From positions 2,466 through 66,465 of the forward strand of contig CAJNOP010000502.1 in assembly GCA_905250075.1 (NCBI GenBank): DNA of 64,000 nt, written 5' to 3'. The notes below the pieces were generated by a model that worked only from the letters and a program-made list of their open reading frames with translations, searched no databases and had not been told where the DNA came from. This DNA is from Rotaria sp. Silwood1 (Eukaryota > Rotifera > Eurotatoria > Philodinida > Philodinidae). Numbering within the stretch: position 1 is the first letter of the stretch; every line of letters starts with the position of its first letter. Position numbers and translations under genes: made by a program. This document shows positions 48,301-59,137 of the stretch, piece after piece.

Positions 48301-48613
48301 TAGTGTTTTGAATGTCATGCTCACAATGGGCAAATGCTTCAGTAACGTCGGGACGATATTTAGACGGTATGGATACTTTGATATTTTGTAAACTGCCTTG
48401 GCGAAAGTAATTGGTCAAATAATTTATGAATGTAGATTTGCCGGCCCCAGTCTCACCAATAAGTAAGATCTTTGCTAAGCCACTGGTATCGAGACATTCC
48501 TGTTGTTGAGGTATAGTCGAAGATGTTTCATCTGAAGACAAAGATTGATGATGCTTTTGAGTTCCAATGACCGCTTCTTTAATGGTTGTGAAAGTTTTTT
48601 TAATACTTGACAT
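45386..48613 (-). CDS. AIG1/GIMAP-like P-loop GTPase with cysteine-rich module and long disordered tail, 1075 aa
   Basis: G domain at about 47-260: G1 GETGAGKS (53-60), G3 DTPG (128-131), and LTN (199-201) where other GTPases have NKxD. A coiled segment leads to a Cys/His module at about 346-395 (C-x2-C-x3-CH-x2-C, C373, C-x2-C-x3-C, HYH), likely zinc-binding and also seen in related fungal and animal GTPases. A coiled coil follows (about 400-520), then a Lys/Glu-rich linker and a Gln/His/Pro/Tyr-rich stretch (about 800-935). Two copies of a roughly 100-residue helical module (around 680-790 and 955-1070) flank that stretch. No membrane segment. Single exon. Its upstream neighbour on the same strand is a paralogue, 259 bp away. 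Function likely in stress or immune signalling (inference). Confidence 0.8.
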   Translation of the reverse strand: MSSIKKTFTTIKEAVIGTQKHHQSLSSDETSSTIPQQQECLDTSGLAKILLIGETGAGKSTFINYLTNYFRQGSLQNIKVSIPSKYRPDVTEAFAHCEHDIQNTTQSKTDACNQYMFAFNGKQYLFLDTPGLSDTRGATQDDKNIVKIIDSVENLGGLTAVIIVVNGAVSRLTINLRNVIARLRGNLPDIIMNNVILILTNSTRHAANFNLHALKLNGNVYPYYMQNSAFSQDPSTWTSSAHEALQCDWDQAMDEIKAMIETIDTFKTKSVVAFKQMKDIRNEIKTQMHTARLEVSKIQKMQDEIEAFEVVLKQSNDDLVTYKEYSKEREVEKIEIVDAPFHSTLCQNCNYVCHSRCKLDETTTVGSQIFQRCWAISNGNCRQCTHKCSYTSHYHAKKTVKTSKQKLQDVIAEIKAKYDQAAQNKSDYQKKITSTADAKKMLENALLQKNEEIKQLCIQLRQLCSGFNIAHELHAFIDQLEVEAAILKNIEAKQQANAFIRSLKEFCDMIEKDQDVSQNQSTKMNIMDTERPVQSQARLPKTLSANTMTSTQQLYGSANPHFESPADSNSYANNDVLQALRAIREKKKKVPRKKLASNNESETDEKEEDEKNNGVTSEDSNQEESDEKSKKHQKKTKKQSASNLATTVTNDPDQFKTMTIDELLTHYRACTELRMTNFIVHEMMQRASGKSVGPLNSPERIVEFTASSHKYCALRAHELRQEYDRLKSRIAVITEPDILKIDQVPQTVLFDIAAVHILLQRATSEGHPPPPATHNSYNYNSQPSPSINIPYHHTEFPNHVQNHDFSMPKPPQSRAVYNSQFQQSTHSFASSQRPQYHPYKYNEGQNVPTYTSEPPPYDYQNGPTNQFSHQHQHRHQQQQSTQYVQDPTLVPSSASSFNLQTTFGNMHLSADHPDNVIPTNNHCSLNTVNNTYSLSSSGSGVSTSEKVMNDGSNDEIRKMNNTHLLAAYRDAYNKRNHATSNIVYNELKSRCYGDHPLLLQEKRALFDSISKTYQDQSLIELTQLQRSVHRKIQDCLMNDDATHINDVPSEYIVEAAALTRLIAAASSHANSTYSS

Positions 48614-48872
48614 GATACTACACTATAGAGCAAGACAGTCGTGTAACGATGACTCGAGCATAAAGTTAACGAATATGCAATTGTGAAAATTGATCGCAAT
48701 TCGATGGATTTAGCGAAAAACAGCAGATTTCTCAAGCTTTGTATATTATCTAGAAGGCATTTTAAAAGTAAAAATATTTTCAATAGGATTCTAGAAAATC
48801 TCAATGATCAATATACTTCGATATATTATGAAAAATATTATGTTAATAAAAGCAGTTGAGGCTTGAAAAAAA
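48614..48872 (-). other. Spacer between the tandem GTPase genes
   Basis: 259 bp between the stop of the upstream paralogue and the ATG of the downstream one. CTTGCTCTATAG ends 9 nt before the ATG, a possible cis or trans 3' splice site. Not enough to tell a promoter from an operon-like spacer. Confidence 0.4.
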
Positions 48873-51093
48873 TTAAACAGAACTTTCTCTAGATTCAGAA
48901 AATATTAAAAGATTAAGAGCAGCCAATTTCATAAGGTTGGCTTCGTCTGCTTTCTCAATATCGAACGGATCATACGAAGTTGCTTCTTGAATTTCCTCCG
49001 AAAGCTGATCTCGCATACGTATCAATTGTCGTAAGTCATTCCGTCGAAGTTCAGCAAAATACATACATATTTGAAGATGTTGATTATTCGACAGAAATCC
49101 AAATGATTTACCGCGGCAACGATTGTCAAGTTCTTTTCTAATCTCTTTACTTTGAGTTCGTTTACTCGCCTTGATCAGCGCGTCCAGAGTCAATGCTGCA
49201 AAATTTTCAACTGCTTCTTCGGTAGAAACACCAATGTCGTGGACTGTTCTCCTAATCTGATTTTCGGGACTAGAATTAAGTCTATTTAGAACAATCTGCT
49301 TATCTGAGTTATTGACTTGAATGAAATTTTCTTCTGCATTAAAAAATGCATCATCACCTACTCTGTCTTCAGCTTGCTGCAAGATCAAAGACTGTCTGTT
49401 CTCAGGTATAGAAAAAGCCGATATATTGTTCAAAGTTGCAGTAACTTCAGTGTTTCCTTGTCGCAATAACTCGATTGATTGTGAAGCAGCAAGTGAAGTT
49501 CTGTAATTAGCTGAAGTGTTCGACGTTTGTGGTATCAAGGTTTTACGCCTGGCTTCTAGCTTGAACTTGCGGGCAGGAAGAGCTGATGGTAGTGGTTGCT
49601 GGTTTCCTTTATTAACGAGAGTAGGTATCTCGGTATTTTCCATATCCTTGCATAGCTGTTCAAGAGCGGCAATGAAAGCATTACTTTTTTCGATGACAGA
49701 TGACGTTTTAAGCGTACCAATATCGTTCTTCAAGCAAACTATAAAATCGTATAACTCAGCCGACACATTGACATTGGAGCATTTTTGACGCAGTCGTTCT
49801 ACACTTTTCTTCACTTTGTTATACTGACTCGTGAATTCAGATTCGATCAGTTTTTTTGCTTCTTGAATACTGTTGCATTCAGAATTGGCCTTTATTTTTC
49901 CTGCTTTAGCTTCTCTATAGCGTTCTTCAAGAGTAGATACGACATCCTGAACGGTGCGTTCGACTAATTGTAGCACAGATCGATCATGATAGTGACTTGT
50001 TGCAACACATTTACACTTTCGGCATATCCCAAGTGTCATTGCATGACAGCGTAGAAATGTTGTACTACCAGTTCTTGGCACTTCGTTGAGTTGACATCTT
50101 TCATGGCATACGGTATTACAACGACTACAAGTAGTCGAGTAATATTCAGTAGGAACTCGCTCATATCGTCTTACAACCTTGCAATGAACGAAATTTCGAA
50201 ACTTTTCCACGTTCAGACTGTGAATTTCTGCCGACAATTCATATCCAACAAGTTCATCTTCAAGGTGCTGCAATTCCATTAACATCATGCGTGCATCATG
50301 CAATTCACGTTTGATGGTATTACGAACAGTGTCCATATCTTTAAAATCAGCTGTTGACTGAGGTTTGAGTTCCAGAAACTTGAGAATAAGTTGACTAATT
50401 GTATCCATCGATTTTTTAAAGTCCAATTCCATTATATTTCGTGTCTTCTGTGACCAAGTTCGGGAGTCTGACGAAAAAGCTGAATTTTGCATGTGAAAAA
50501 CAGGACATCCGATGGGAAGGCCAAGATCACTAGGACGAAAGTTAACAGTGTGTATTTGACAATTGGTTAAAATTATAATCATATTGTTGTACACGATATC
50601 GGGTACACGTTGTTGAAATGTCGATAAGACGTGGCAAATATTTATAGTCGCACGAGAAACTGCTCCGTTTAAAATCAGAATAAGTGCTGTAATTTCAGGA
50701 AGCTGTTCAATGTAGGTAAAGATCTTTTCAACATTTCGACTGTCTTGTATGAGGCCACCCGTATCATTGATACCAGGCGTGTCGATAAAATGAAAAGCAG
50801 TATCTTCTAGATCAAACGTGTAACAATTACAATCGGCAGTCTTGCTTGTCGTTATATTCTCAACAGACCGTTCTTGATGGGGAAAAGTCATATTTGCAGG
50901 ATGAAAGCGAGTAGGTATGGCAATTTTTGGATCATGAAGTTTACCACGTTTAAAATAGTTGGCTAAATAGTTGATTAAAGTACTTTTACCTAAGAAAGTA
51001 AAAAGATCGACGATTATGTGAGAAAACTTCACGGGAAAATTTACCGCTTCCAGTTTCGCCAATGATTACAACATATCTATTATCCGACGACAT
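48873..51093 (-). CDS. AIG1/GIMAP-like P-loop GTPase, shorter paralogue, 721 aa
   Basis: Exon 1 (51093-51045) and exon 2 (50989-48873) join in phase inside the P-loop: GETGSG|KST. G1 at 12-19, DTPG 86-89, LTN 157-159, as in the neighbour. The same Cys/His module follows (TTCSRCNTVCHERCQLNE, then C-x7-C-x2-C and HYHD), then coiled coil and one copy of the C-terminal helical module (LDALIKASKRTQSKEIRKEL...). It lacks the long N-terminal extension, the acidic linker and the Gln-rich tail. TTTTTCAG ends 10 nt before the ATG. Clearly a tandem duplicate, but strongly diverged, so old. Confidence 0.82.
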
Positions 51094-51105
51094 AATTTCA
51101 AATCT

Positions 51106-54100
51106 GAAAAACAAATCGTTGAAGCTTTCTTTTTTCATACAACAATAAAAATACAACGATAATCTATACGAACTGATCACAAAAACAAAAAAAAAGGGAT
51201 GAAATTCTGAACGATGCAAATTTATTCAAAGACAGGCAACTTCGATTAAAAGAAACTCATACTTGTTCAAGTTTTGAAAAATCAAACTGTATAAAAAAGT
51301 ATTCTTCTCTTAATAATCTAAAATAGATATTGTTTTCTCTTGATAAAATTGATCATATGCTTCTATTTTTCCATGCTACGGAAATTATTTTAAATGTTAC
51401 AAGCGATTTGTATCGGACACAGAAATGGAATGGAAAACATTACGTATTTTTAGTAGTTTGAGATTTTGCAGAGAGAGATTATTAAATCATTTCATACATT
51501 CCATTGATAGAATAGTTTGATATTGAATGGAGTCATGATTCAATTATTTTCAATCTTTAACTAACAACTTTTGTTCCTCAATAAACTTAGTTCATAAAAA
51601 GTCTTTTCTTTTTATTCAGTGTTCTCGAGAAATTCTAGTTCATACACATATAGTTTCTATCGAAGCATACTTTAGTAAATGTATCCAATTGAGTTAATCA
51701 TTAAGCCACAGGGTTTTCAACATTTTTATTTATAATATAACATAACTCAATGTATTCTTAACAAAGTCTGCTGCAACAAATATTATTTTTGCTATAGTGA
51801 CAGAAAATAACAACGTACAACGCCTATACTACAGTTTTATGATTTTTAAAATTCAAATAGTACGTTATCTCGAAGATTTCTTACTTCTAATGGGACTGTG
51901 TATAGAATTGTATAATATTATATCTAAGAACATAAAATAAACTCAAAATATGCTATTTCCACTTTTAAAACTCAGAATACTATAACGAACTTGATAGGTG
52001 AACCTTCCATTTGGAAAAATATTCCAGAACTCTGTTGAAAAATCTTCAAATTTCTCATTTTTCAGCTATTCAACCCTCCTAAAATGGTAGAGGATTTTCA
52101 TTGATCTATGTAAATAAAAGTTCCACTGAAGCTTACCATTTTCCATACCTTTCTACATTATCGGTGCACAGGCTAATTGGATGCTTTTAAACGAGCCAGT
52201 CAAGAATTGATATGAACACTAAAGGTTATATACGATGGAAGAAAAGAAAACATTGCTCAAAAGTTGAGTCAAAGCAGTAAACCATGTGTGTCAGTGGTCC
52301 ATCGCCGATACGACACGCATAATAAAAAAGAAATCTAAAAGTTTGAGTCTGTCTGTCTAAGAACCCACCGTTAGTGTATGCAATGATTATTATTGGATTG
52401 ATGAATGCGGTGCGTAGGCCTTATGTAGACAAATCTCCTCACAAATATTAGTTCGTTCAGTACTGTTCAGACTTTCGAAAAAGAAAATTGCGAAAGTTCC
52501 GAAAATTCCGAAAATTCCAAGAATCTATGTTCTGAATTGTTCAATACTTCCCAAAATGATGTCATTTTCAAAATTTCTACCGCAATTCTGTACTTGCCGA
52601 TATTCACGAACTTACAGAAATTTCTAAAATATTTGAAATTTCCAATATTTGTAAAAGCTTTCGGTTTGTGTGGACAGATAATTATCGAGTTGATGCGAGT
52701 TTCCGAACTTTCAGCAATTTCGTTTTCCAGAAATTGGAGCATACCTCAGTTCTGCCTATTCATAACAAGAGCTTAACACGTGATCGACATGTATTTAAAA
52801 ATCACTTGATAGAGTGGCGTTTCAGAAACAGTACTAGGAATATGTTATTGGTCATCTGAGATACGATCTAAAGCAAGTGTCAACTTATATGAAGTAAAGA
52901 TTCGGATCGTCTACCTAAAGCCTGTAATGTCCAGGTCTAGATCCAAAAAAATCAACTGATCAGATCGATACTATCTGTCCCCATAACAAATACTCTGGGA
53001 TACTATAGCAAACTGACAGCCGTTAGCTAGACACTATTACACGTTATGGCAAAGACCTTGACAACGTTACCTTCTCAGAATTATAAATAAGATAGACGTT
53101 ATTCATACATGATCACAAACCGTATAGTAGTAACGTCTCGTCATAGTATATGGACTAATTCCTTATTGTGATTCTCGAGGATCTAATAACAAGACGTCAA
53201 AGAAATTCATCTCAAAATAGTTGTAATAAAACTATTCCAGTGTGGTTAGCAACAACAACATCATGTTTCACTTATTTATTCCAGAAGGATTGTACTAACA
53301 GTTTTTCTCTACGATTTCACTGCAGGCAGTATAAACTGGAGTCGATATCGTGACAAAACTACTAAACTAGAACATTTTAATGTTGTTGACTGTCAAACCA
53401 TTAAATGAGTATCTTGACAATTTTCGATCTCTTGGAATGTAACTTCTAGTTAATTTCAAATTGCAGCCTCTTCATATTAATAATCGTAGAAATCCGGCGA
53501 GTTCGAAATGTCAGATACATTTTCAGATCTATAGGTACAAGAAAGCTACTCATTTTTCATGCAACTCACCTTCTTATTATTATAGCAGTTATTGATTGAT
53601 CAGATGAGAATCTTAATTCTTCGATTTTCTAATCAGACAATTGAAAAAGAACTCCATGGGTATGATACTTTTATACTCCCGCCCAGGAAAAAACCAGTTA
53701 TGAAACGAATTGGGAAATTTCCCAAACACATACAGAAGCATAATCGTCATTCAATTTGTAATTGCCAAACATTTTTGACATCATGCAACGCCACTCGCCA
53801 AAAAAATCGACGAGATTCATTTCTTTTTTCTTTTCTTTATTCAATAAGCAGCATCAATGCAGAATGATGAATTATTTTCATGCTGTCGGGACTCATTGTG
53901 CCAATACTTCAGACGCCACGATGACGAAATGCAGAATTAAAAAGTCGTTTCTTCCAAGTTGAAAAAAAATTTATCGTGATGGTATTCGAGTATGGCTATA
54001 ATGAAGAGCAGAACCATGCAGAGACTTATGGTTACACTCACGCCCTCGATGATTCTACAATAATTAAATAATTAATAATAATGATGCTCACAGGATTAGA

Positions 54101-54347
54101 AAATATGAATTACCGATCAAAATTTAAAATCTTGCGATCTGAAAACCAAAATAAGCTGAAACTATGTGTTGAAATCAAAGTGCATGATACGAATACTGTC
54201 GAATTACCGTTTGCTTCTTGGCAAGAAAATGAAATCGCAAATCAATGCGAAACTGTTACGAATATATTCATCATGGAGTCTATCAATTACGTAATGCATA
54301 TATTGATAGAGTCAAATACCTATCAGCTTATGAGAAATTAAATTGAA
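51106..54347. other. Intergenic, no gene recognised
   Basis: AT-rich. 52180-52360 and 52860-53350 contain short frames that recall decayed DNA-transposon sequence, but nothing could be matched to a family. An 86-codon frame at 54081-54341 has fair composition but no motif. 52480-52740 has repeated GAAAATTCC words. Confidence 0.35.
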
Positions 54348-54348
54348 G

Positions 54349-54463
54349 TGAGTGTGGATATAAGCGAGACGTGGGAGGAAAGTATAGGATGTAAACCATC
54401 GTTTCGACCGTATTTACACTTACTCCCACACCCACGACACTCACAACCAAACACCCACATCCG
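54349..54463. repeat. Telomere-like inverted-repeat locus (S14)
   Basis: GTGAGTGTGGATATAAGC at the left; TTACACTTACTCCCACACCC and ACACCCACATCC at the right. The centre is unique. About 185 bp from S15. Confidence 0.6.
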
Positions 54464-54647
54464 AGACGGTCTATGAATGTCTTGATTGAATTGAGGCACA
54501 ATATTGTAAATCGGAGAAAATGATGTGAATCATTAACGATAGCTTATGTAAGTATGCTCTTCAGGATGATACGCATAATTATACGATGCTTCGAAGACGT
54601 AGGAACCAGCAGAGAGGAATCGAAGGACAGTCATCGCGTACAGAAAG

Positions 54648-55644
54648 AGGGTGTCGGTGTGGGTGTGGGGTGTGGGGTGTGGATAGGAGTGAGAAGTTAT
54701 TGTTATTTTTTGTTATTAATAACAATAACAATAACAATAAAAGTTATTGTTATCAATAACAAATAACAAAAAAAGTTATTTGTTATTAATAACAAAAAAA
54801 TAACAAATAACTTTTTTTTCCGAAAAATCTTAGTTATGCTTTGTTACTAAGTAAAAGTATACCAGTTCTATTTGCTCATTACTGTCCAATTGCTCGATGA
54901 TGTTACTGATCGCAATCTCCATTAGATAGCCTATGAAACTGAGAAAAATCCTAAAAAGATCTTTTCAAGTATCTTGCTCACCTAGGTAAAATTTACTAAT
55001 CGGTTTACGAGGAACGATTCCTCAATGTTTGATTGCCTTTGACTTGATGTTTTGGTCAAATAAAAGTCTTTGCGAAATGAGATTCTAGGTGCCATTTTTC
55101 GAGTTATGATCTGTACAATCTTTCTAGACATTTTCTCATCTCGCAAAGGCTTATATTTGACCAACGCGTCAAGTCAAAGACAATTGAGCATTGAGGAATC
55201 GTTCCTCGTAAAGCGATCAGTAAATTTTGCCTATAGGTGAGCAAGATACTCGAAAAGATCTTTTTAGGATTTTTCTCAGTTTCATAGGCTATCTAATGGA
55301 GATTGAGGCCAGTAACATCATCGAGTAATCGGACAATAATGAGCAAACAGAATTGGTATACTGTTACATAGTAACAAAGCATAACTAAGATTTTTCGGAA
55401 AAAAAAGTTATTTGTTATTTTTTTGTTATCAATAACAAATAACTTTTTTTGTTATTGTTATTAATAACAATAACAATAAATTCACACCCCTAGGTGTGGG
55501 TAGGTGGGTGTGGGTGGGGTGTGGGGTGTGGGATAAGACATCTAAACACCGACTCACACTCACATCGACACCCACACCCACCCACACCCACACCCATACC
55601 CACACCCCCACATCTGCACCCATACCCACACACACCCACACCCT
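54648..55644. repeat. Telomere-like head-to-head locus (S15), split by a palindromic element
   Basis: The left arm AGGGTGTCGGTGTGGGTGTG... runs to about 54690; the right side resumes at about 55492 with GGTGTGGGTAGGTGGGTGTG, passes a short centre and ends in CCCACA repeats and CACACCCT. Between them lies the palindrome at 54694-55480. Without it, the locus would be an ordinary member of the series of about 210 bp. Confidence 0.7.
54694..55480. mobile_element. Large palindromic (foldback) element with GTTATT-repeat ends
   Basis: Ends consist of GTTATT/AATAAC repeats that are themselves palindromic. The inner arms pair almost perfectly, e.g. CTTAGTTATGCTTTGTTACT with AGTAACAAAGCATAACTAAG and AATCGTTCCTCGTAAA-type blocks, up to a loop near 55085-55130. 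Arms of about 350-390 bp. No coding frame. It sits within telomere-like locus S15. Confidence 0.75.
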
Positions 55645-56973
55645 TCATTTCCAGATTTCTCAATATCATATGTCCTTAAACTATTAGGTTATGCAATAAA
55701 TAAATACGCTGGTTTGATCGAAATTCAACATATTGTCTAACAATTGAATATTGATGATTTTGATTTTGTATGTCGATTTGATGGTTAGTAGATTTTTCTT
55801 TTGTCTAGTTAATGTTCACTTTACTTGTTCATTTATAGAGTTGGTTTTTTGATTGTCGTAGGATGGACTTTGAAAATGAAGAACATTAATATGAAGAGTT
55901 AAGGACTGCAACTTAGTTTTGATGTAAGCTACATTGCTTGACATGTTGCAAATCTTGTCATTATTCTTTAATTGGATTGTGCGATTCTTTTCTTCTACCA
56001 TCTCTGTAGACTATTAATAAAGTAGAGGATTGTTCATAAGTAATTATTGTAGTTGCTACGCTGCTGCTGTCTCGAATAATTAATTTAAAATGCACAAGAA
56101 AGTTAAGATTGATATTGTTGATAATTTGGTCATATCAAATCAAGGTTAGCTCATAAAACAATTCATCTATATCCAAATTCTATATTAACTTTGGCTGATC
56201 AGAATTCTTCAGTTGGTAAAACAACAGATTTATGTTCTATAATTTCTAAGTGTTTGTTTAATCTAAATTCGTCCAAAATAACAAAAGACTATTTCAAATC
56301 GAAATTAGGAAAAATACATAAAAATGTATGAGAAGTCATTAGTGATTGTTTCGGCGGAAAATTCAGGGATATTCACAAGTGTGAGAAATATTCGCAGCTC
56401 GCATGTAGGATTTTCCCAACATCATGTATTGGAATTTTCCCACTCAGTTGTCTTAGGTTGTATAGGGAATTTTCCCAATCTGTTCTTATATATATATTCG
56501 CGTTCGTTCCATTGTGTTGGTGATCAGATATTACATTCGTTATCTTGTTCGCTAACTATTTCTTCTTAGTATTTCTTTTTCTTCCGCTATTCTTATTTAT
56601 CATCATAACCAAGGTATCACTAATAAACTGAGCTCACAAATACCGAAAACTTATAATCATGAGAATATGCAATATAAATAGTTTACACTATAATCATTTT
56701 GGTTCTTATTTCATAAATATATAATCTATAACTATGATATTAATCAGTCAAAAATCGAACAGTTAGAGATTTCTTGTCCCATCGTTATTATAAAAATATT
56801 GAAGTACATTCAATATGACAATTCAATTCTCTTAGAGATAGATTCCAATGATCTTAGGTTAGACTAGTTTAAAATATCAAAAGATCATGTCATAGAATAT
56901 GAATGATTATCCTACAAAACAACTATAGTTTACAAGAGTCTTTTCACTTTACATATTGTGTATTATAGTTTAA
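55645..56973. other. Intergenic, repeat-rich in part
   Basis: 56350-56490 has several ATTTTCCCA words, perhaps a diverged transposon end. No gene recognised. Confidence 0.35.
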
Positions 56974-57206
56974 TCCTTTGGCTGTTGACATAAGAGAAGA
57001 AAGAAACGATTTTTCAGAAAATTTATTTCTTTTTTATGAAACAATTCTATAGCGTGCCTTAATAAAATGATGATTTTGGAAGCGCATGGTGCCTAAGGTT
57101 TGTTTTTATGCAAATACTTATAAAAAACATACATTATGAATCGTTGCTTTAGTTCTTGCAAAGACGAGACTCTTGACGCATATATGCGTCGGCGACAGTC
57201 AAAGAG
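56974..57206. mobile_element. piggyBac-like MITE, TTAA-flanked
   Basis: TTAA at 56970-56973 and 57207-57210. Left end TCCTTTGGCTGTTGACATAA; right end, reversed, CTCTTTGACTGTCGCCGACG followed by the palindrome CATATATGCG. These match the CCYTTRVCTGYC-type termini of piggyBac elements. 233 bp, no coding frame. Same family type as 11272-11869. Confidence 0.65.
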
Positions 57207-57210
57207 TTAA

Positions 57211-58395
57211 TGAGACTGGAGAACATGTCAGTTCCACATTTCAGCCCCAAAGAGCTATACTAACAAGTTTTTCGTCATGAGAACAAGATGCCGTAATAGC
57301 TTCCGTCTATTTGTCAGAATATTATTATTGAATGGTCGATATATATCGAGTATTAGTCATTACATCTGATCCATCTCATATAGACTTATTAATCTGATAA
57401 AATCAAAAATTATTCGTATGAATTCTTTTTCTTAAAGACAATGTAGGATAGCTAGCCAAGAATGAATCCGTTTCGTAAGTCTCAATATAATTTTTTTTTT
57501 CTATGTAAATGCTCGTATAACTTTCATATGATCAATATTAAGCATAGCTGAGAAATAAGTCTATCAAGTTTGAAAAATCAATGCGGAACTAAATGAAAAT
57601 GAGAATACTTTTGCAATACTGTTATTTTATATTTTCAATAGACAACAAATAGTTTCAAAGTGTGTAACTTGATGTTAATTATCACATATCATAAACAATC
57701 ACGCTATGAAAAATCATCAGTATTCTTAGATATCTGTATTGACTATCAATCATATTGAGTATTAGTTTTTCATCGAGCTTCAGCTTCTAAAAACATATAT
57801 ATATAATTCAGTTTTCAATCATCAAATAATACTCGTGCAAATATTCAACTGCGTATTAGTTCCTCTCTGTTAGGTAAATATTAGTGTGCTTCATCTCTGT
57901 CATAAAGAAAACAATCATTCTATTTTTTTTGAGTCATAGTAATTCCATTGCAAGAGAGAAACAAATAATTCTGTTATTTTTATTGCCGTTCTTTGACTGC
58001 CTTAAGACCCATACGAAATGTAATAGAATGGTATTTAAAAAAAAATGACTCAAAAAATCTAAAATTTTTTTTTTTGTGCTAAAACTAGAAAAAATAAATT
58101 TCTATCGTTTTAATGAGACATAAACTTGATTGTTTTGAATGGTAGTTATGTTATTCATTCTTTACTAAATCCTCTTTTAAAAAAAACTAATGAGAAAAGT
58201 TTCACAATAAAGTTAACTCAATCTGATCTTTAATTAACATTTCTTTCATGTTTAGCTGATTGATCAAAATCTTATTGATAATTTGAATTAACTAAGATCC
58301 TTTGCGAATGACGTTAAGAGTTTATTTCTCATTTAACATTCTACACCAAATGCGTATGTATAGATATTTTTTCAAAATGTTATTAACAGTAGACG
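57211..58395. other. Intergenic, nothing recognised
   Basis: AT-rich with homopolymer tracts. No gene, RNA or transposon end found. Confidence 0.4.
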
Positions 58396-58399
58396 GAAT

Positions 58400-58496
58400 G
58401 TGCGTGTGGGACAAGAAGATAATATACATTTGCACCACACACCCATCAACAGCTACACTCTCATCGAATTTTAATTCATATCCACACCCACACCCT
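58400..58496. repeat. Telomere-like inverted-repeat locus (S16)
   Basis: Left arm ATGTGCGTGTGGGACAAG; right arm CATATCCACACCCACACCCT followed by TC. About 97 bp, with CACACACCCA in the centre. The right end register matches S4 and S15. Confidence 0.65.
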
Positions 58497-59137
58497 TCTT
58501 GATATGCGTCTTTTATATTTTTATCTATACCATGGAGGATTCCGTGGAAAATAACAATAATGTTAAGAGAAACATTATTTAAAAGTTTATCTGTAAAAAA
58601 AAGCCATTAGATAAGAGTATTTATTTTAGACTGGGAAAACAAAGTTTATACCCAGTTTTCTTGGATTTCTTTTCTTATTGATATGATGATGTCACAAAAA
58701 AAATACCAACGCAATCTCGATGTAATATAAATACTGCAAATTTCTCTTGGCAATGCGTAGAGTTATCTAGAGTTGTAAACCATACAGCTCAGCCGCCACC
58801 AAATCATAGTTAAGTTTAAGAGTTTTTCAGCAATTACAGCTGTAAGAAAGCAAATTTAGCCGCCGCCGCTGACATGTATACATATGCGATCGAACATTTT
58901 TCCGTTATTTTTCATCAGTCAAATTTCTAATAATAGAGATTGAAGGAGACAGAAATTTCTTATTCTTGAAAAAATACTTCAATATTAAACTTAGCAATCG
59001 CCGCTGCTGCAGAGCCATTAAAATTGAATCATCAGTATCTAAGTAAATTCCGAGTAGCAGTACGACCAGAAAAAATTTACGAAGAAACTAAAATCGCACA
59101 TTACGACTGATAGCACTTCCAATTTCCCAGAAGGGAC
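58497..59137. other. Intergenic, upstream of the 52-aa gene
   Basis: Contains CAGCCGCCACC and GCCGCCGCCGCTG clusters (58790-58872, 58998-59015), unusually GC-rich words for this window. No coding frame. Possibly promoter or 5' UTR of the gene at 59138. Confidence 0.35.

Noticed and set aside
52180-53350. Possible decayed Tc1/mariner-type transposon
   Set aside because: Only vague resemblance of short peptides; no inverted ends or catalytic blocks could be identified.
54081-54341. 86-codon plus-strand frame
   Set aside because: Composition fair but no recognised family, signal or partner exon.
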